Of a DNA stretch of 64,000 nt, positions 44,341 through 57,942 are shown in pieces. The notes beneath the pieces are model-generated. The model had not been told where the DNA came from and did no database searches. It was given only the letters and a program-made list of their open reading frames with translations. The position numbers were made by a program, and so were the translations under genes. The stretch comes from Rattus norvegicus (lineage: Eukaryota; Chordata; Mammalia; Rodentia; Muridae): contig NC_086020.1 of assembly GCF_036323735.1 (NCBI RefSeq), positions 125,850,710 to 125,914,709 on the forward strand. Reading direction: 5' to 3'. How positions within the stretch are numbered: the first letter of the stretch is position 1; each line of letters begins with the position of its first letter.

Positions 44341-47300
44341 AGCATTTCCAAAATTGTTAGGTCCTTTGCTATTTGACTTGCTCTTTAATATAGTATACTT
44401 TGCATAACTCACATGTTGTCATATTTCACATGTACTATAAGATGTATTAATGTGAATACTTAAGGGGTAAGAAATTTAAGTTAAATAAATAAGGGCATTT
44501 TTCCTTTATGCTTCAAAATTGTTTTAAAGGGCTTTTCTTTTTATTATTTTATTTATTATTGTGCACATATGTGTGTTTTTTGCGTGTGGGCATATGTGTG
44601 CCATGGTATGTATGTGTGGAGGTAAGAGGACAACTTTACAGAGTTGGTTCTTTATTTCCACTGTGGGACTCAGGTATTAAACTCAGGTGGTTAGATTTGC
44701 CCAGTAAGTGCCCTTACCTTCTGAGCCATGTCTCTGGCTTCAAAATTGTATCTCATACATTGGCATAAAAAAACTGCCTGCCTATCTATGTTCCTCAAAC
44801 TGTAAACTGGAATAAATCCTTCTTGTCAAGAATTTGGGCACAGCAATGAAAAAAATAACTAATAAAGTTAGTACCAAGAAGTCGAAGTGTTGCTGTAGTA
44901 ACCTATGTGGTATGTAGGCTGTTGGACCTGGTCCTCAGAAGGAATGTGAAAGAAGGATGCAGAGCTCAGTAGTCATTCTGAGTGGCTTATAGGAGACCAG
45001 CACACCAATGAGAACCTAGCAAGTGACCATTGTGCTCAGGAGAGGGGCAGGTAACACTGGAGAGTTGAGCTAAAGGCTATTTGTGTTTCCTACTGATGGA
45101 GAATATGGATGTATTCTGCCCATTCCTGAGAATGTAAGTCATAGAGCGATTTGCAGTTTGTTTGGCAGTGGCAGTTTCAAAACAGAATTATGTTTAGGCA
45201 AAGGCATATTTACTACTCACTGTGCTTATTCAGATCTATAGCAAGAGAAAGCAGAGAGTGAAAAATGTTCAGTGTGGGGAAGAAAGGAGTGCACCCAGCA
45301 GAGTGCACAGAGAGCTTTTTATACTTAAGGAAATTAGTGCCAAAGTGAGAAATTAAACATTACTACTAAGGCAGGGCAAGTGCCCGTAGTCTCAAATTGA
45401 TTTGAAAGAAGAGAAACTAAACTGAGACTGGCTAATTTCTGCTATGTAAACAGACTTCTATGAGAAATGTTTAACAGGTTTGGAAGCCCAAGTATGTTGA
45501 AAGGCTAGTTATAGCACTCTTAAGCTACTTACAGGTAATAGGGGCCAGACAGCATCTCAGGCTGGCAGTAGAACTTGAATGCTTCATCAGCATGTAAAAT
45601 GCAAGTTACAGGGTCATGGAAGCTTGCATCAGAAGCCACTGAAAAACTGTGTGGCAAAGGAGATTCTGAAACACCATTGTTTAAAGCTCTGTAAGGTCAA
45701 GTTGTAAACTAGACATCCAGGCTATTTATTGGAAGTTCCAGAATTGTGGAACACCTGCCAATGGAAACTGTAGTAGAATCATCCCATGAGAGAAGCTATA
45801 TATATAGTACAGGTGACAACATTGGAGGGGTGTTGCTGTCCATGGTTTTTGGATCCCAGATGATAGTACCACAAGCCCCAGATGCTGATCATGGTATAGT
45901 GTTTCCCTGCTAGGTTTAGGTGTTACTTTGATCCAATCTTCCCTTGCTATACCCCATTCCTCTCTGTTGGAATGGAAATGTTTACACTATGCCTTTGTAC
46001 ATTGGAAGTATGTATCTTGTTTTCTGAAATTATAGAAACTCACGTTAAGACCTTGCCTTGCATCTCAGAGCCTTTGGGCTTTTGAACAATGTTGGGACAA
46101 TTAAAGACTATGGTGACTTTTGAAGTCAGACTGAATTTATTTTGCTTTATGAGGCTATGGGAGTCAGAGATGAAATGTAATGGTTTAAAGTGATTTGTTT
46201 GAGAGTCAAGTTGACAAGGAGTGTACTTGTGATAATTAATCTTCATTGTTAACTTTGCTGGTTATGTCTGTGGGGGCATTTCCAGAGAGGCTTAACTGAA
46301 GAGGGAAGACCCATCCTAAACTGGGCTGGGTGCTTGGCCTGAATACCAGCATTCATCTTTGTGCTTCCTGACTGCAGACACAGTGTTTCCAGCCACCTCA
46401 TGTTCCTATCTCCATGCCTTCCTGCCATCATGGATTCTGCCCCTCAAACTGTGAGCCAAAATAAATCCTTCTACCCTTAAGCTGCTTCTTGTCAAGTGTT
46501 TTGTTACAGTGACATAAAAAGATAGCCATATACTGCCTGTCAGTAAACAATTGAATAATTTTAGATATTTCTGTTTGAGACCAAAATATTTCCTTTGGTT
46601 TTATTCCTTTTAATGTCCATGTCCTTATTATAAAGGTATTTGAATTATAATTGCAAACCATACATACAATTTGTGACTCTTTAAATCACACTGAACTAGT
46701 TTCAGATGTTTTGTGACCCACAGTTTTTAGCTTTCCACGGGTGTTTTCTACCCATAATTTTGTCTCTCTATAATAATTAGGGTATGTTTTTAAAGAGAAG
46801 TGAAATTTAGGTTTCTATTCCTAAAGATTGAATGAATAACTGAAAAAAAAAAAGAAACTACGTGTAAAGTTGGGATCCTGAACAACTAGCTGGGAACGTT
46901 GGATAGTATAGAAAATAATTTTTATACAAGATGTATACTTGGGGTTCAAGATAATATTTTAACCATCTTAAGAACAAGTAATTGGGAATGTTTAGTAATA
47001 TGGAAATATTTTTTCCACAAGATAGCTAAGATAGGTGAGTCAAGGTGGAGATGACTTTCCATTAACCATTCATCTATTATCAATAAAATTGCAATAAAAA
47101 AATCAAAGTTTTATATATTTTACCCTTTTAACCTATGTTCAGATGCATACAAAAAAGTCAGTGTAAATAAATGTCATGCTAATGTCAGATCTTTATATTA
47201 TAAAGGACAAGCAGATGCTAAACGAGTGGGATGCTGGTAGAATCATGCTGATTCACATTAGCTCGTAGTAAATCTTCCTCCATTTCCTATAAATCTTCAC

Positions 47301-50280
47301 ATCTGACCTTGTTAGTCTACTTGTAGATTGTTTGGAGAATAGTGTGACACTGACACTGGAGAAAGAAACAAGGTAGGACTGTAGACAGCCTTCTTATGTA
47401 ACCATAGGTGGAGATAAGGAGTGAAGCTTTTATCTAATACCCTTTAATAAATCAAATTCAGAGTATCTTAATGTTTGATTATGTTTCTGTGGCCTTTGTA
47501 TGGTAAACTATTTTAACATAACTGATTCTTTTTATCACAGAAATTTAAATATCTACTTTTTCCTCTTTGGAGGTTGAATTGTGTAACACGAGTTGGCATT
47601 GCCAGCGAGCAGAAGATCTTAATCAGCACAAAAGGTTGATTTTGAGACTGGTAAGATAACTTCTGGAATGCAGGGTTTGCTGTGGGTGTGGTGTACTGTC
47701 AGCTCATGGTGTGTGAGAGGAATGGTTACTGTACAGGCTGTGGAGCTTCCTCTGAAAGCTTTATGTAGAAGTTCTTGAAGAATCCTCATGACTGAGAACT
47801 GTAGTCAATCCATAGTTAGGAGAAAAGCCACCCTAGATCTAAGTACACATTTTTCTTTGGAGAATCAGACTGACATTTTCTATTTAATATAAAATCAGCA
47901 AAGGTATATATTCACTCAAATTATACCCAAGGTGTTATATGGCCAAAAGCTTAAACTTTTGATTTTATGTTATTAAAAATAATTTAAGATACTTTAGTTA
48001 TAAAATAAATTAGGAGTCCTGAAAACATGACAGAGTATATGTGTAAGTTTAAGCATAAAGTGAACAACTTCATCCTGATATTGTTAATTTTTCTCTTTGC
48101 CAAATATTTTAATATTCCATTTCTAAGCCCATAAATTTTTAGTATAATAAAACAACTGTAACTGTAAACATAATTCAAGCTTAGAGACAAGAGATGATTT
48201 TTATATATATATATATCTGTTAGGTGGGTATAACAAGGATAAATTGTGCAGTAAGACAGTAAGTACTGGGGCTGTAACATTTGCTGCAGAAGACTCATGT
48301 AGGGCAGCTCACAATTCTAGCTCCAGGGGATCCAGCACCCTGTTCTGACCTCCCAGGCCCCATGCACATGTGGCACCACCCCCTTAAAACCACAGTTTTG
48401 ATTTTCCCCACTGTTGTTCCAGTTGCTATTCTGACATTTAGATCATATATATTCCTATAAATATATGTATATATGTGTATATATATGTGTATATGTGTAG
48501 TAATTCTGTTAAATTATGCATGTATGTGTATTTTTAATAAGAGTTGTGTAAGGAACTATGTCATCCCATCCCCACAGTTAATAAGATAGTGGTTCTTTGT
48601 GTTCTTTGGTCATTGTATAAATACAGTACAAAATATTTGCCAGGTGTCATAACACACACTTTTGATCCTAGCTCCAGGAGGCAGAGAGGAAGATTTCTTG
48701 TGAGTTCTAGTCTAGCCTGGTCTGCTAAGCAAGTGCAGCCAACATGGCTCCATACTGAAACTAAAAAACAAAAACAGCAACTAAACAAAAGCATTTAGTT
48801 TCAGTAATATTTACATAAATACTTTTATTTACCATAGCTACATTATTACAACATGCCTAATATAAATCTTTGCTTATTTGGGACAGAAGGTGCCAGGTGG
48901 TTTGTTTGTTTGTTTGTTTTTTAACAGCACTTTACAATTGCCTTGAGCATATTTCAGAACTGGACTCACTTCAAGTTCTTCACTGCACATAACTGGAATT
49001 TATTATATTGTACAACCTTTTTCATTTTTTTGTGGTTCTGGGTATCAAATCTAAAGGCCTGCCATGGGCCATATGTTTGCAAGCCCATGCCTGCTGTATT
49101 GACTAGAATATTCTGGAGCCTTTTTTCTACTTTAAATCTCCTTGCTTTTTTAAAAATAACAGTGATTTGATGAATACATCCTTGTGTCAAGGGGGAAGAT
49201 CCAGCTTTAGCATGTTTATGGAAATAAATCTTGGAACCCTCGTCACACATTCCTGTTCTGTGCTTTTAGTCAGTAAAAGACTCAGTGTTCATCTCAAATT
49301 TCTGCATAAAGCATTCACCCTGGAGGTCTTTTTAGTGAATTAAATTTAAAAGTAATGATGCTTAGAATTTTAGAGCATACACTTGTAAAAAATATTTTTT
49401 TTTGTATATTCACAGTTTAAAACAGGTTATCTTCTGACCCAGGGATGGAATTGTAACTTAAACTTTGAAAAACAACTTAGAGAAAACAATTTGGGTTTTA
49501 TAGAATTTATATTTATTTTGATTAAAAATGACTGAAAAAGTAAGGCGAAGAACGGTCTTAATTTTATAAAAAGATTCATTGGTTTTTATTGTATATGTTT
49601 GCCTGCCTGCATGCATGTATACCATGTGTGTGCCTGGTGGTTGTGATCTGCCATGCTGATGCTGAGACCTGAAAAGAACAGCAGGGGCTCTTACCCACTA
49701 AGCCATTTCTCCACCATTTCTCCAACCCCAAGAAAGACCCTTGAAATTTGAAAGTGATTATTGCCGGAGCTGTGTGCTCTACTGTGGTGATGTGTGTTTT
49801 GCAGTGTTCAGCAAAGTATGCAGTAAGTGGGCACACTGCCTTCCATGCAGGGATGTGGATGTAGAGTAATGGCTAACCGTGGTGTAGATCTTTGTCAATC
49901 TGTCAGGAAATCATATGTATTTAGACTACCTATGACTAATAGCTGTTGAAATCTTATAGTTCAGTGTTCATGTTGAAGACTTCACAATTTTGATTCTCAA
50001 ATGGACTGACCATCATAACTGGTGACTCACAACATTCATGAAGCTGTAACCAATGTGATGTTCTGTGTAATTGTTGGTAAAATTCCTTCACTCAATGGCT
50101 TTCCTTTTGAATATTTAAAAGAGTAAATCTTGCAAGCCATTCATACTTGAAGACCATGGAAAAGTTTTGAAATTGATTATCATGTTTTTGTGCAGGAAAA
50201 TTCATATTAAGGCAAGATGAAATACAGTTAATGGGTAGGAAGGACCAATTTTAATTGCAGAATTGATTTAAAATTTTAAG

Positions 50281-50411
50281 ATTCTACCCCAAACACTCCA
50301 AGAATTGAAATTCCTCTGACCCCAAAGAAAATACTGAAACATACCCTCCAGATGCTATCAGAGGTTTGTCTACCAGCTTACCTGACCTGGACTCAGAGCC
50401 ATGGGTTCTGA
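50281..50411 (+). pseudogene. Larp1b: Decayed relic of Larp1b exon 10
   Basis: The sequence after aattttaag reads, in the phase left by exon 9, DSTPNTPRIEIPLTPKK and then TLQ. This corresponds to the human segment that follows SHT (SAPNSPRIGSPLSPKK ... LQ). Near 50352 the match moves by one base to another frame, which continues RGLSTSLPDLDSEPW (to about 50404). In the phase entered from exon 9 a TGA falls at 50409. Position, strand and phase fit the next Larp1b exon, but the frame is broken, so I call it a relic. A sequence error, or an intact copy beyond the window, could also explain it. Confidence 0.75.
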
Positions 50412-51017
50412 AAGAGGGTGATTGTGAATCATCGCCCATCCCCAGTGACATTTGGATGTCAGTGTACACACCCAATGAATGTGTGCCTTGGTTATAATAT
50501 ATAATTCATAAATTTTCTGTTTGTCATATACATAGACTTTGAACGGTTTTAAAAATTGAAATTGTGGCCTTCAAGAGAAACTTGAGTTAATTTACGAAAA
50601 GTAAATTATCTTTCTTTTTTAAAGATTTATCTTTTTAAAAATTAATTATTTTTATTTCATATAGTGGTTTTCTTACATGTATATCTGTGTGAGGGTGTGA
50701 GTTACAGACAGTTGTGAGCTGCCATGTGGGTGCTGGGCATTGAACAGGTCCTCTGAAATAGCAGCCAGTACTCTTAGTCACTGAGCCAGCTCTACAGATC
50801 CAAGATTTTTATCCTTTATTTTTAACATAACTTAAGAATGCTTTGACTTGGTTTTTTCATTTATTACTATTTTTCCTTTCCCTAAGTGACTAGTTTAAAT
50901 TTGAATATTTCTATTTTTGTAATGTTTTAAGATTTTCCAAACGTTGACATAATGTGATTATTCATAAGGCTCTTAAGGCACATTACAGGCTTCAGCATGT
51001 TAGAGTGAATTGTAAAT

Positions 51018-51087
51018 GGGCCAGAGGAAACTACTTTACATTTTTGATTATTGGGCCAGAGGAAACTACTTTACATTTTTGATTGTT
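51018..51087 (+). repeat. 35-bp perfect tandem duplication
   Basis: gggccagaggaaactacttt begins at 51018 and again at 51053. The two 35-bp units differ by one base near the end (ttatt versus ttgtt). Confidence 0.97.
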
Positions 51088-51613
51088 GACCGATACACAA
51101 CTTACTATAAAATGATGTTACTTTAGCTGAATAACTATTTAATACAAGTAAAAGTTGGGAAGCAAGTAAAATTGTGGGCTTATGTGGATGTGAGTAATTT
51201 GTCCTGTGATGGGTGCAGGGGTTCTATAGGGTGCTTATTTTTATAGAATGGGGAAAGTGGGCAAAGGATGGGTCAGATCTACCATTTTTTAGAATAAGTG
51301 CTGCTTGGATTCTCAGAAGGTAAGCTCTCTAAGGAAAGGTAATCAAAAATACATGGCTGAACTGTGGGAAGAATTTTAAAGGATTATAAACCAGGTTCTG
51401 TCCTGGAGACTAGAGGTACAGAGAGGAAGCTGGGATTTCAAAGACTGCATTTGTCCAGGTCAACAAACACTTTTTTTTTTGTAAGTGGGAGGGTGTTCTG
51501 TGTCTGGAGGATGCCAGAAGTACAGCTGATGACCCACAGGCCTCTGAGGGCCTCCATGCTCTAAAGTATAGCTAAGTCCAAGGGTAATAGTTCTGATTTA
51601 ACAAACCTTTCTT

Positions 51614-51927
51614 TTCTTCTTTTTTTTTTTTTATTAACTTGAGTATTTCTTATATACATTTCGAGTGTTATTCCCTTTCCCGGTTTCCGGGCAAACATCC
51701 CCTTCCCCTTCCTTATGGATGTTCCCCTCCCAACCCTCCCCCCATTGCCGCCCTCCCCCCCACAGTCTAGTTCACTGGGGGTTCAGTCTTAGCAGGACCC
51801 AGGGCTTCCCCTTCCACTGGTGCTCTTACTAGGATATTCATTGCTACCTATGAGGTCAGAGTCCAGGGTCAGTCCATGTATAGTCTTTAGGTAGTGGCTT
51901 AGTCCCTGTAAGCTCTGGTTGCTTGGC
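51614..51927 (-). mobile_element. L1 3' end, antisense, with 18-bp target-site duplication
   Basis: T tract, then ttattaacttgagtatttct and cccggtttccgggcaaacat, then ttcagtcttagcaggaccca. The flank atttaacaaacctttctt is repeated exactly at 51596-51613 and 51928-51945. It is a strongly 5'-truncated young insertion. Confidence 0.95.
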
Positions 51928-53228
51928 ATTTAACAAACCTTTCTTAATAAGCAGGGCAAAACCCTTAATCCCAGCCAAACAGGCAGTTCTCTTGTGTGTT
52001 CAAGGACAGCCAAGGCTACAGGAAACCTTGTTTTGAAAAAAACAAAAGGAAGGAAAAAAGAAAATAGATCTTTTTATTTCTTTATTCTAGTATTAAAGAT
52101 ACAAGTCAGGGCTTCAAGTATACTAGGCAAGTGCTCTACCAGTGAACTACATTCCACCCCTGACACAGTTAGACACAGTATATTTAAATGCTGTCAGAAA
52201 AGCACCACACTCCAAAGTGTGTATTCCAAAGGCTAAGCTCCCTTGGGGAAAAAAAAAATCAGGTCATTTCTGATCTCTTACAGCCTTCCTGGGTAGTTGT
52301 GAGGGACTGTATTATTTGTGGATATTGGTTTGTGGTTCTTACCGGTATTAGTAAATTGTAGACTGTTTTGTGGCTGTGAATACAGCCTTCTGACCCTTAG
52401 GCCATTTTCATGAATGTCAGGTACAGCCCACACTCTTGACTGAACGAAAGTTTCCACAGATCTGGACTTCTGTCCTACACCTTGGCAGAAAACAGACATG
52501 CTGACTCTGGATCTCAGCCATTGCAAAAACAAGAAGTATTTTATTTTTCTCTTAGAGATACAATCAGTTTCCCTTTTTTACGGATGAGATTATATTTTAT
52601 CCTTCTACCCCTGCTCTGACTACATGAGGACACAAGTTTCATGTTTTTAAATAAAGGAAGGGAAAGGTGCTTTGCGGTTGGTTTCCAATGCTTCCCTTTG
52701 ATTGCTGCCCACTGTCCATTCTTGGTTTTGTGCTTTCCATTTGAAAGCTTTCTAGGATTGTGGTGAGAGTAGAGTCTTCTGTCTTCTTTGCTAGAACACT
52801 GGCTGGTGCTGGTTCTTGGGTATCATCACTATAATAATCACATGTACTTTGTGCTATCTAGAAACTCAAAGTTTCTGACCTAATTTTATTCATTGTTAAG
52901 TGAACTTTATATATACATTATGGAGCATAAGCATATGGTTAGGTTATTTTCAAATAATAATCTTTTAAAAATATTTATATGAGGGGAGGTGCATGGGTAT
53001 GGAGATCAGAAAATAATCTGAGGAAGGAAGTCAATTCGCTACTGTATGGGTCCTGAGGATTGAACTCAAATCATCAGACTTGGAGACAAGTGACTTTAGC
53101 TGCCGAGCCTTCCTTTTAGCTCAACACAAAATTTATCATTCCTTACAAATTGAAAGGTTTTAGTCCAAGAGTTTAATTTAACATTATTAATACTTTGGTG
53201 TTGGATCGTTTAGCCCCTCCCCTATATA

Positions 53229-53271
<43 letters not shown>

Positions 53272-53978
53272 AAAATATACATATATATATTTAAAAATAT
53301 ATTCAGTATTATTATTTCTTTGTTTATTATGTGTATGGGTTCATTGCCTGCCTGCCTTTATGTGTGTGCATGCCACATGTTTGCAGTGTCTGTAGAGGCC
53401 AGAAAAGGTTATTGTAACCCTGGAACTGGTTGGTTTGAGCTAAGTGGGTGCTGGGTGTCAAACTTAGGTTCCCTGGAAGAGGACCTAGGCTAGGGAGATG
53501 GCTCAGTGGCTTGCCTCATGATCATTAGAACTTAAATTTGGATCTTCAGCACCATGTAAAGAGTTAGACATGGTGTTGTGTACCTGTAACCCTTGTTTTG
53601 GAGAGATGGAAATTGGAGGATCAGTATAATCAGAACCTAACCTCCAGGTTTAATGAGACTGGAAAAAATCAAGAGCAGGGGCTGGAGCAGTGGCTCGACA
53701 GTAAAGCACCGGGTACACTTCCAGAGACCCTGAATTCACCCACACAGTGGCTCACAATCAGTTCCATGGGATACGATGCCCTCTTCAGACCTCTATAGGC
53801 ACTGCCCATATGTAGTGCAAACATATAAAGGCAGGAAAAACACCCATACACATAAAAAAATAAAGAGGAGCAACTGAAGAATCTTTGAATTCAAGAACTA
53901 GTAATAATGAAGTAGAGAACAATTGCTGACCAAGACATGCACAAATACACAAACATATTATACAACATTTTGCATTTT

Positions 53979-54073
53979 TTTTTTCTTTTTCTTTTTTTCG
54001 GAGCTGGGGACTGAACCCAGGGCCTTGCTTTTGCTAGGCAAGCGCTCTACCACTGAGCTAAATCCCCAACCCC
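53979..54073 (-). mobile_element. ID element, antisense, with perfect 15-bp duplication
   Basis: ggagctggggactgaaccca to gctaaatccccaacccc. aacattttgcatttt is repeated exactly at 53964-53978 and 54074-54088. Confidence 0.96.
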
Positions 54074-56284
54074 AACATTTTGCATTTTATAAAGTATTCA
54101 CACACAGTTTTCCTAGGGCAATGCCTGGCACACATTGTCAACTAACTGATTATAAATCTACATGGCTAAGAATTCTGAAAGAAAGGGATTACTTTTTTCT
54201 AGGCATATGGAGCTCAAAAGTAAAGTGGGATCAGAGAGTGGCATGTGACAGCAAAGCAGAAGTGTTGGTGTGCTCCGTGCTCCGATTTAGGCTAGGCTAG
54301 ATGTTAGACACTGCCAGAAGGATCTTTAGAGCCAGAGCTTGGGCATGTAGAATCAACTATAGCTGTTTTACATGAGCACAAGGACAGCTTAGCATTAGAG
54401 CAGATTTAACATGAAAACAGCACCACAGGAGATGAGGATGGCAGAGGATTTGACGTGTGGGTGCCAGGCACACAGTGGGCACACACATTGAAGCTTAGCC
54501 ATGGAGAGCTTGCTAACTTTAAACCTAAAAGGTTTTATTTTTCTTGTCTTTCTGAATGCACCAGAAGTAATTTCCATGTCTAGGCCTTGCCTCCTGTGGC
54601 TCAGTGAATCAGGGCCATGTGTCAGATAAACTAAAGGCCACCCCAAATTTAGGGAGTCTGTATCAATCTTTTTATTCAAGGATTTATTTATCCTTGTGTT
54701 TTTCTCAAGTCCAGCCAGAACAACTGCTTAGTCTTCTATTAGAATTTGCCTACAAATTTGGTCATTGAGTATACAAACCTCATGTTGAACACTTAACACC
54801 TTTATAGGACATTTACCCTTAAAAATAAATAAAAATAATGCTTTTTTAAAGTTTTTTTAATATTATATATGAGACACTACATTGTTTCTTCAGGTTTCAA
54901 CCTGAAGAGACATGAACTAAATTTGCCAGAGGAACCAGAACAAGAAAAACTTGTTTTTGCTTAATGAAGAGACAGAACAGACAGAAAGAAAAATACACTG
55001 ATTGGTCCAATAATAATTCAGATTATGAATTACTGACCAAGGTTTAAACAAGATTTTGATTTGTAACTCAGACAACACCTTATATGAGAAAGCATCATGG
55101 AAGAGACTGAACAGGCACACATATATCATAAAAATTACATCAGAATGTGCTAAAGTCAGTCAATGATGGCTTGTATTACTATGAACAGCATCTGTGCATG
55201 GAAGGTGAAAAGCCATAAAGGTAGTTAATGATTTCTGGCCAGCATCTTTCAGCTGAGAGATAGTTCACACTGATTGCATGTTATTGCTTGTTTTCTTAAA
55301 TTTAGGGGTTTATTTCATAAAGTTTTGAGTATAAATAATATACCCAATTTGAAAATTCTTGTGCACAATAGTCACAACCTCTAAGGAGTAATTTTAAGGG
55401 ATGATATCAAAAGTATTAAGTGCTGACCAAAACTTGTGGGGAAAATGCAGTTTCTTATGAAGGAATGAAAAAAGTTAATATAGACAGGTCTTCTTGATTT
55501 CACCACAGACTCTACCCTCTATCTTATTAAGCCAAGGTAGAAGAGCGAACCAGAATAGCTGTCTGATCTCCAAATCTCTTTAAATTAGGAATGTTAAGGG
55601 GTCTTTTTCTTTTTGGAGAGGCTGCAAAAAAAGTTAAATGTCTGAGTAATAGTGAGGGGATGTTACCTCAAACAGTATGGATTTAGAAATAAAACAGTTG
55701 TAGAAAGAAAAGCTGCCAGCTAGTGGTTGAACAGAGGCCTATAATGGGCTTGGTGTGAACAAGAGGCATGACGTTGGAAGTTCCATTACTGTTTTTAATC
55801 ACTGCCTTTTAAGAGAATATGCCCCTGATAGATCATGTCAAATGAGTTAAAGCCTGAACAGTTTTCTGCCTATCCTGCTGCTGTGGGAAATAACTATGGT
55901 GTTTTTGTCTGTTTAATTTTATGTGCATTGGTGTGAGGGTGTCAGATCTTGGAACTGGAGTTACAGACAATTGTGAGCTGCCATATGGGTTCTGGGAATT
56001 GAACCTGGATCCTCTGGAAGAACAATGACTGCTCTTAACTGTTGGGCCATTTTCTCCAGCCCAAGAAGTATGTTTTAATGAAGTTTAGTCATATTCATTG
56101 AGAGAGAGGGTGGGAGGATGTGTACTCATGTCAAAATGGAAGTGTGGAGATCAGAGGATAACTTGAAGGAGTTGATTCTCCTTCCATGTAGGTCCTGAGG
56201 ATTGAACTCAATTCCTCAGGCTAGTCAGTGAGCACCATTACTTGCTAACCTGTCTTGCCCACCCTGTTAACATTTCTGATGCTT

Positions 56285-56640
56285 GGTTTGAGAGTTGATG
56301 TCGATCTCAATGCTCTGTACCCCATTATTTAATAGGGTTATTTGGTTCTCTGGAGTCTAACTTCTTGAGTTCTTTGTATATTTTACATCTTTGTACATCT
56401 AGCAGATGTAGGATTGGTAAAGATCTTTTCCCAATCTGTTGGTTGCCGTTTTGTCCTAATGACAGTGTCCTTTTCCTTTCAGAAGCTTTGCAATTTTATG
56501 AGGTCCCATTTGTCAGTTCTTGATCTTAGAGCATAAGCCATTGGTGTTCTACACATAAAACCAGATACACTCAAACTAATAGAAAAAATGGGGAAGATCC
56601 TCGAACATGTGGGCACTGGGGAAAATTTCTTGAACTTTGT
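56285..56640. mobile_element. L1 ORF2 fragment with internal inversion
   Basis: 56285-56548 is ORF2 in antisense (caatctgttggttgccgttt, ttgatcttagagcataagcc). 56550-56640 is ORF2 in sense (aaaccagatacactcaaact, ggcactggggaaaatttctt). The sense part lies immediately upstream of the antisense part in an intact L1. Confidence 0.8.
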
Positions 56641-57942
56641 TCTTAAACCTTACTAAAAACTATAGTTACCAAGATAATAGGACTAGCATAAGGATAGACA
56701 TAAGGAACTTGGAATATTATTGAGAGTTGAAATAAAATAAGCTTGTGTGTCAGAGATTATTAACCAGGTTAAATACTTAATGCATTTAAGGCATTTAATG
56801 AAGGAAGAATATTAGTTTGAACAAGTAGTGATGGTTCATTTGAACATCTGCATGCAAAATAATGAATTTGTTTGAGATTTCCCTACATTACATTAAAATA
56901 ACAAAACCAGGCTGTGCCTGTGACACATGCTTGGAAATCACAGCATTTGGTTCATAGGTACAGGTAGTGATCCTCACCTACAGAGCAAGTTTGAGGCCAG
57001 CTTAAGCAAATGAGACCCTAATCTCAAGACAAGAAAGCAAAACAAAAAGATTACTAGGAATTAAATGTCTAAATATAAAGGCAAAATGCATGAACTTCTT
57101 TTGTTGTTTTTCTGTTGGTATTGTTTTTGTGCTGAGGATGAACCCTGTGCTCTTCCTAACTGAGCTACCTCTAGCCTGTCCTGATCTTCACAAAGGGGAG
57201 AAGAATACAGTGAAGAAAAATTGTTGGAACTGGAGAGTCTACATGCAAACTTACATTCTTGATGGAAATTAGCTAAGTGGATTATAAATATAAAATAAGA
57301 ACAGTAAAACTCAATCTAAATGGCCTTAGGATTGCCATGATTTTTGGCAACGTTTTATCTATGGAAAAAGAATCTGTGGACTGAACTTTATTAAATTTAA
57401 AAACAGCTGCTCTTTGAAAGCCACTGACGAGATAGGAAAAACAAGCTGACTAGGAGGAAATATTTGTCAAAAATGTCTAACAAAGCAGCACTTCTATCAA
57501 AAAAAATATACAAAGACCATTTAAAATAGAAAATCAAACTGGTTTAAAGATGGTCAAATGCCGGGCACCGCTCCAGTCTCCTGAAATCCCAGCACTTGGA
57601 AGAAGCAAGAGGATCAAGAGCTTAAGGCCAGCCTCTACTACATCACAGTTATGGCACCAGCCTGGGACTGTATGAGACTAACATGAAACAAAAATGTCCT
57701 AAGATCTAGACTGACTACATAGGTGGCAAGTGGAAGTAGAAAAAGATGGTGTAGATAGAATCTTACTGGGGAGTTCCAGTCAGAACAGCAAGGTGCTGTA
57801 ATACTGCCATTTAAGATGACCAAGCACCAAGCTAATGAACATACCAAATGCAGACTGGAAGAGGGGCAGCTTGTCATGGGACATGCAAAGTAGCACAGTC
57901 GCTTTTGAAGGCTGTTTCAACAATTTCTTTTTTTCTTTCTTT

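Larger units (their letters stand above)
43414..50280 (+). other. Non-coding region between Larp1b exon 9 and the exon 10 relic
   Basis: Holds the candidate last exon at 43932, an antisense B3 (about 44525-44741) and an unassigned rodent repeat block (about 44780-46530). That block includes the recognisable pair gtgagccaaaataaatcctt (about 46450) and tgtctgtgggggcatttcca (about 46265). Then come A/T-rich unique sequence (46530-48250), short TA/TG runs (about 48440-48500), a B1-like sense SINE (about 48640-48790), a (GTTT)n run (about 48900) and an antisense B3 (about 49570-49735). Confidence 0.6.
50412..54900. other. Downstream region with SINEs and an L1 3' end
   Basis: Antisense B3 (about 50620-50805), a 35-bp tandem duplication (51018-51087), an antisense L1 3' end (51614-51927), degraded ID-like sequence (about 52100-52160), SINE fragments (about 52960-53130 and 53310-53485), a TA repeat (about 53229-53270), a B4-type sense SINE (about 53490-53620), a B3 sense SINE (about 53680-53865) and an ID element (53979-54073). 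No exon is supported. Confidence 0.6.
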
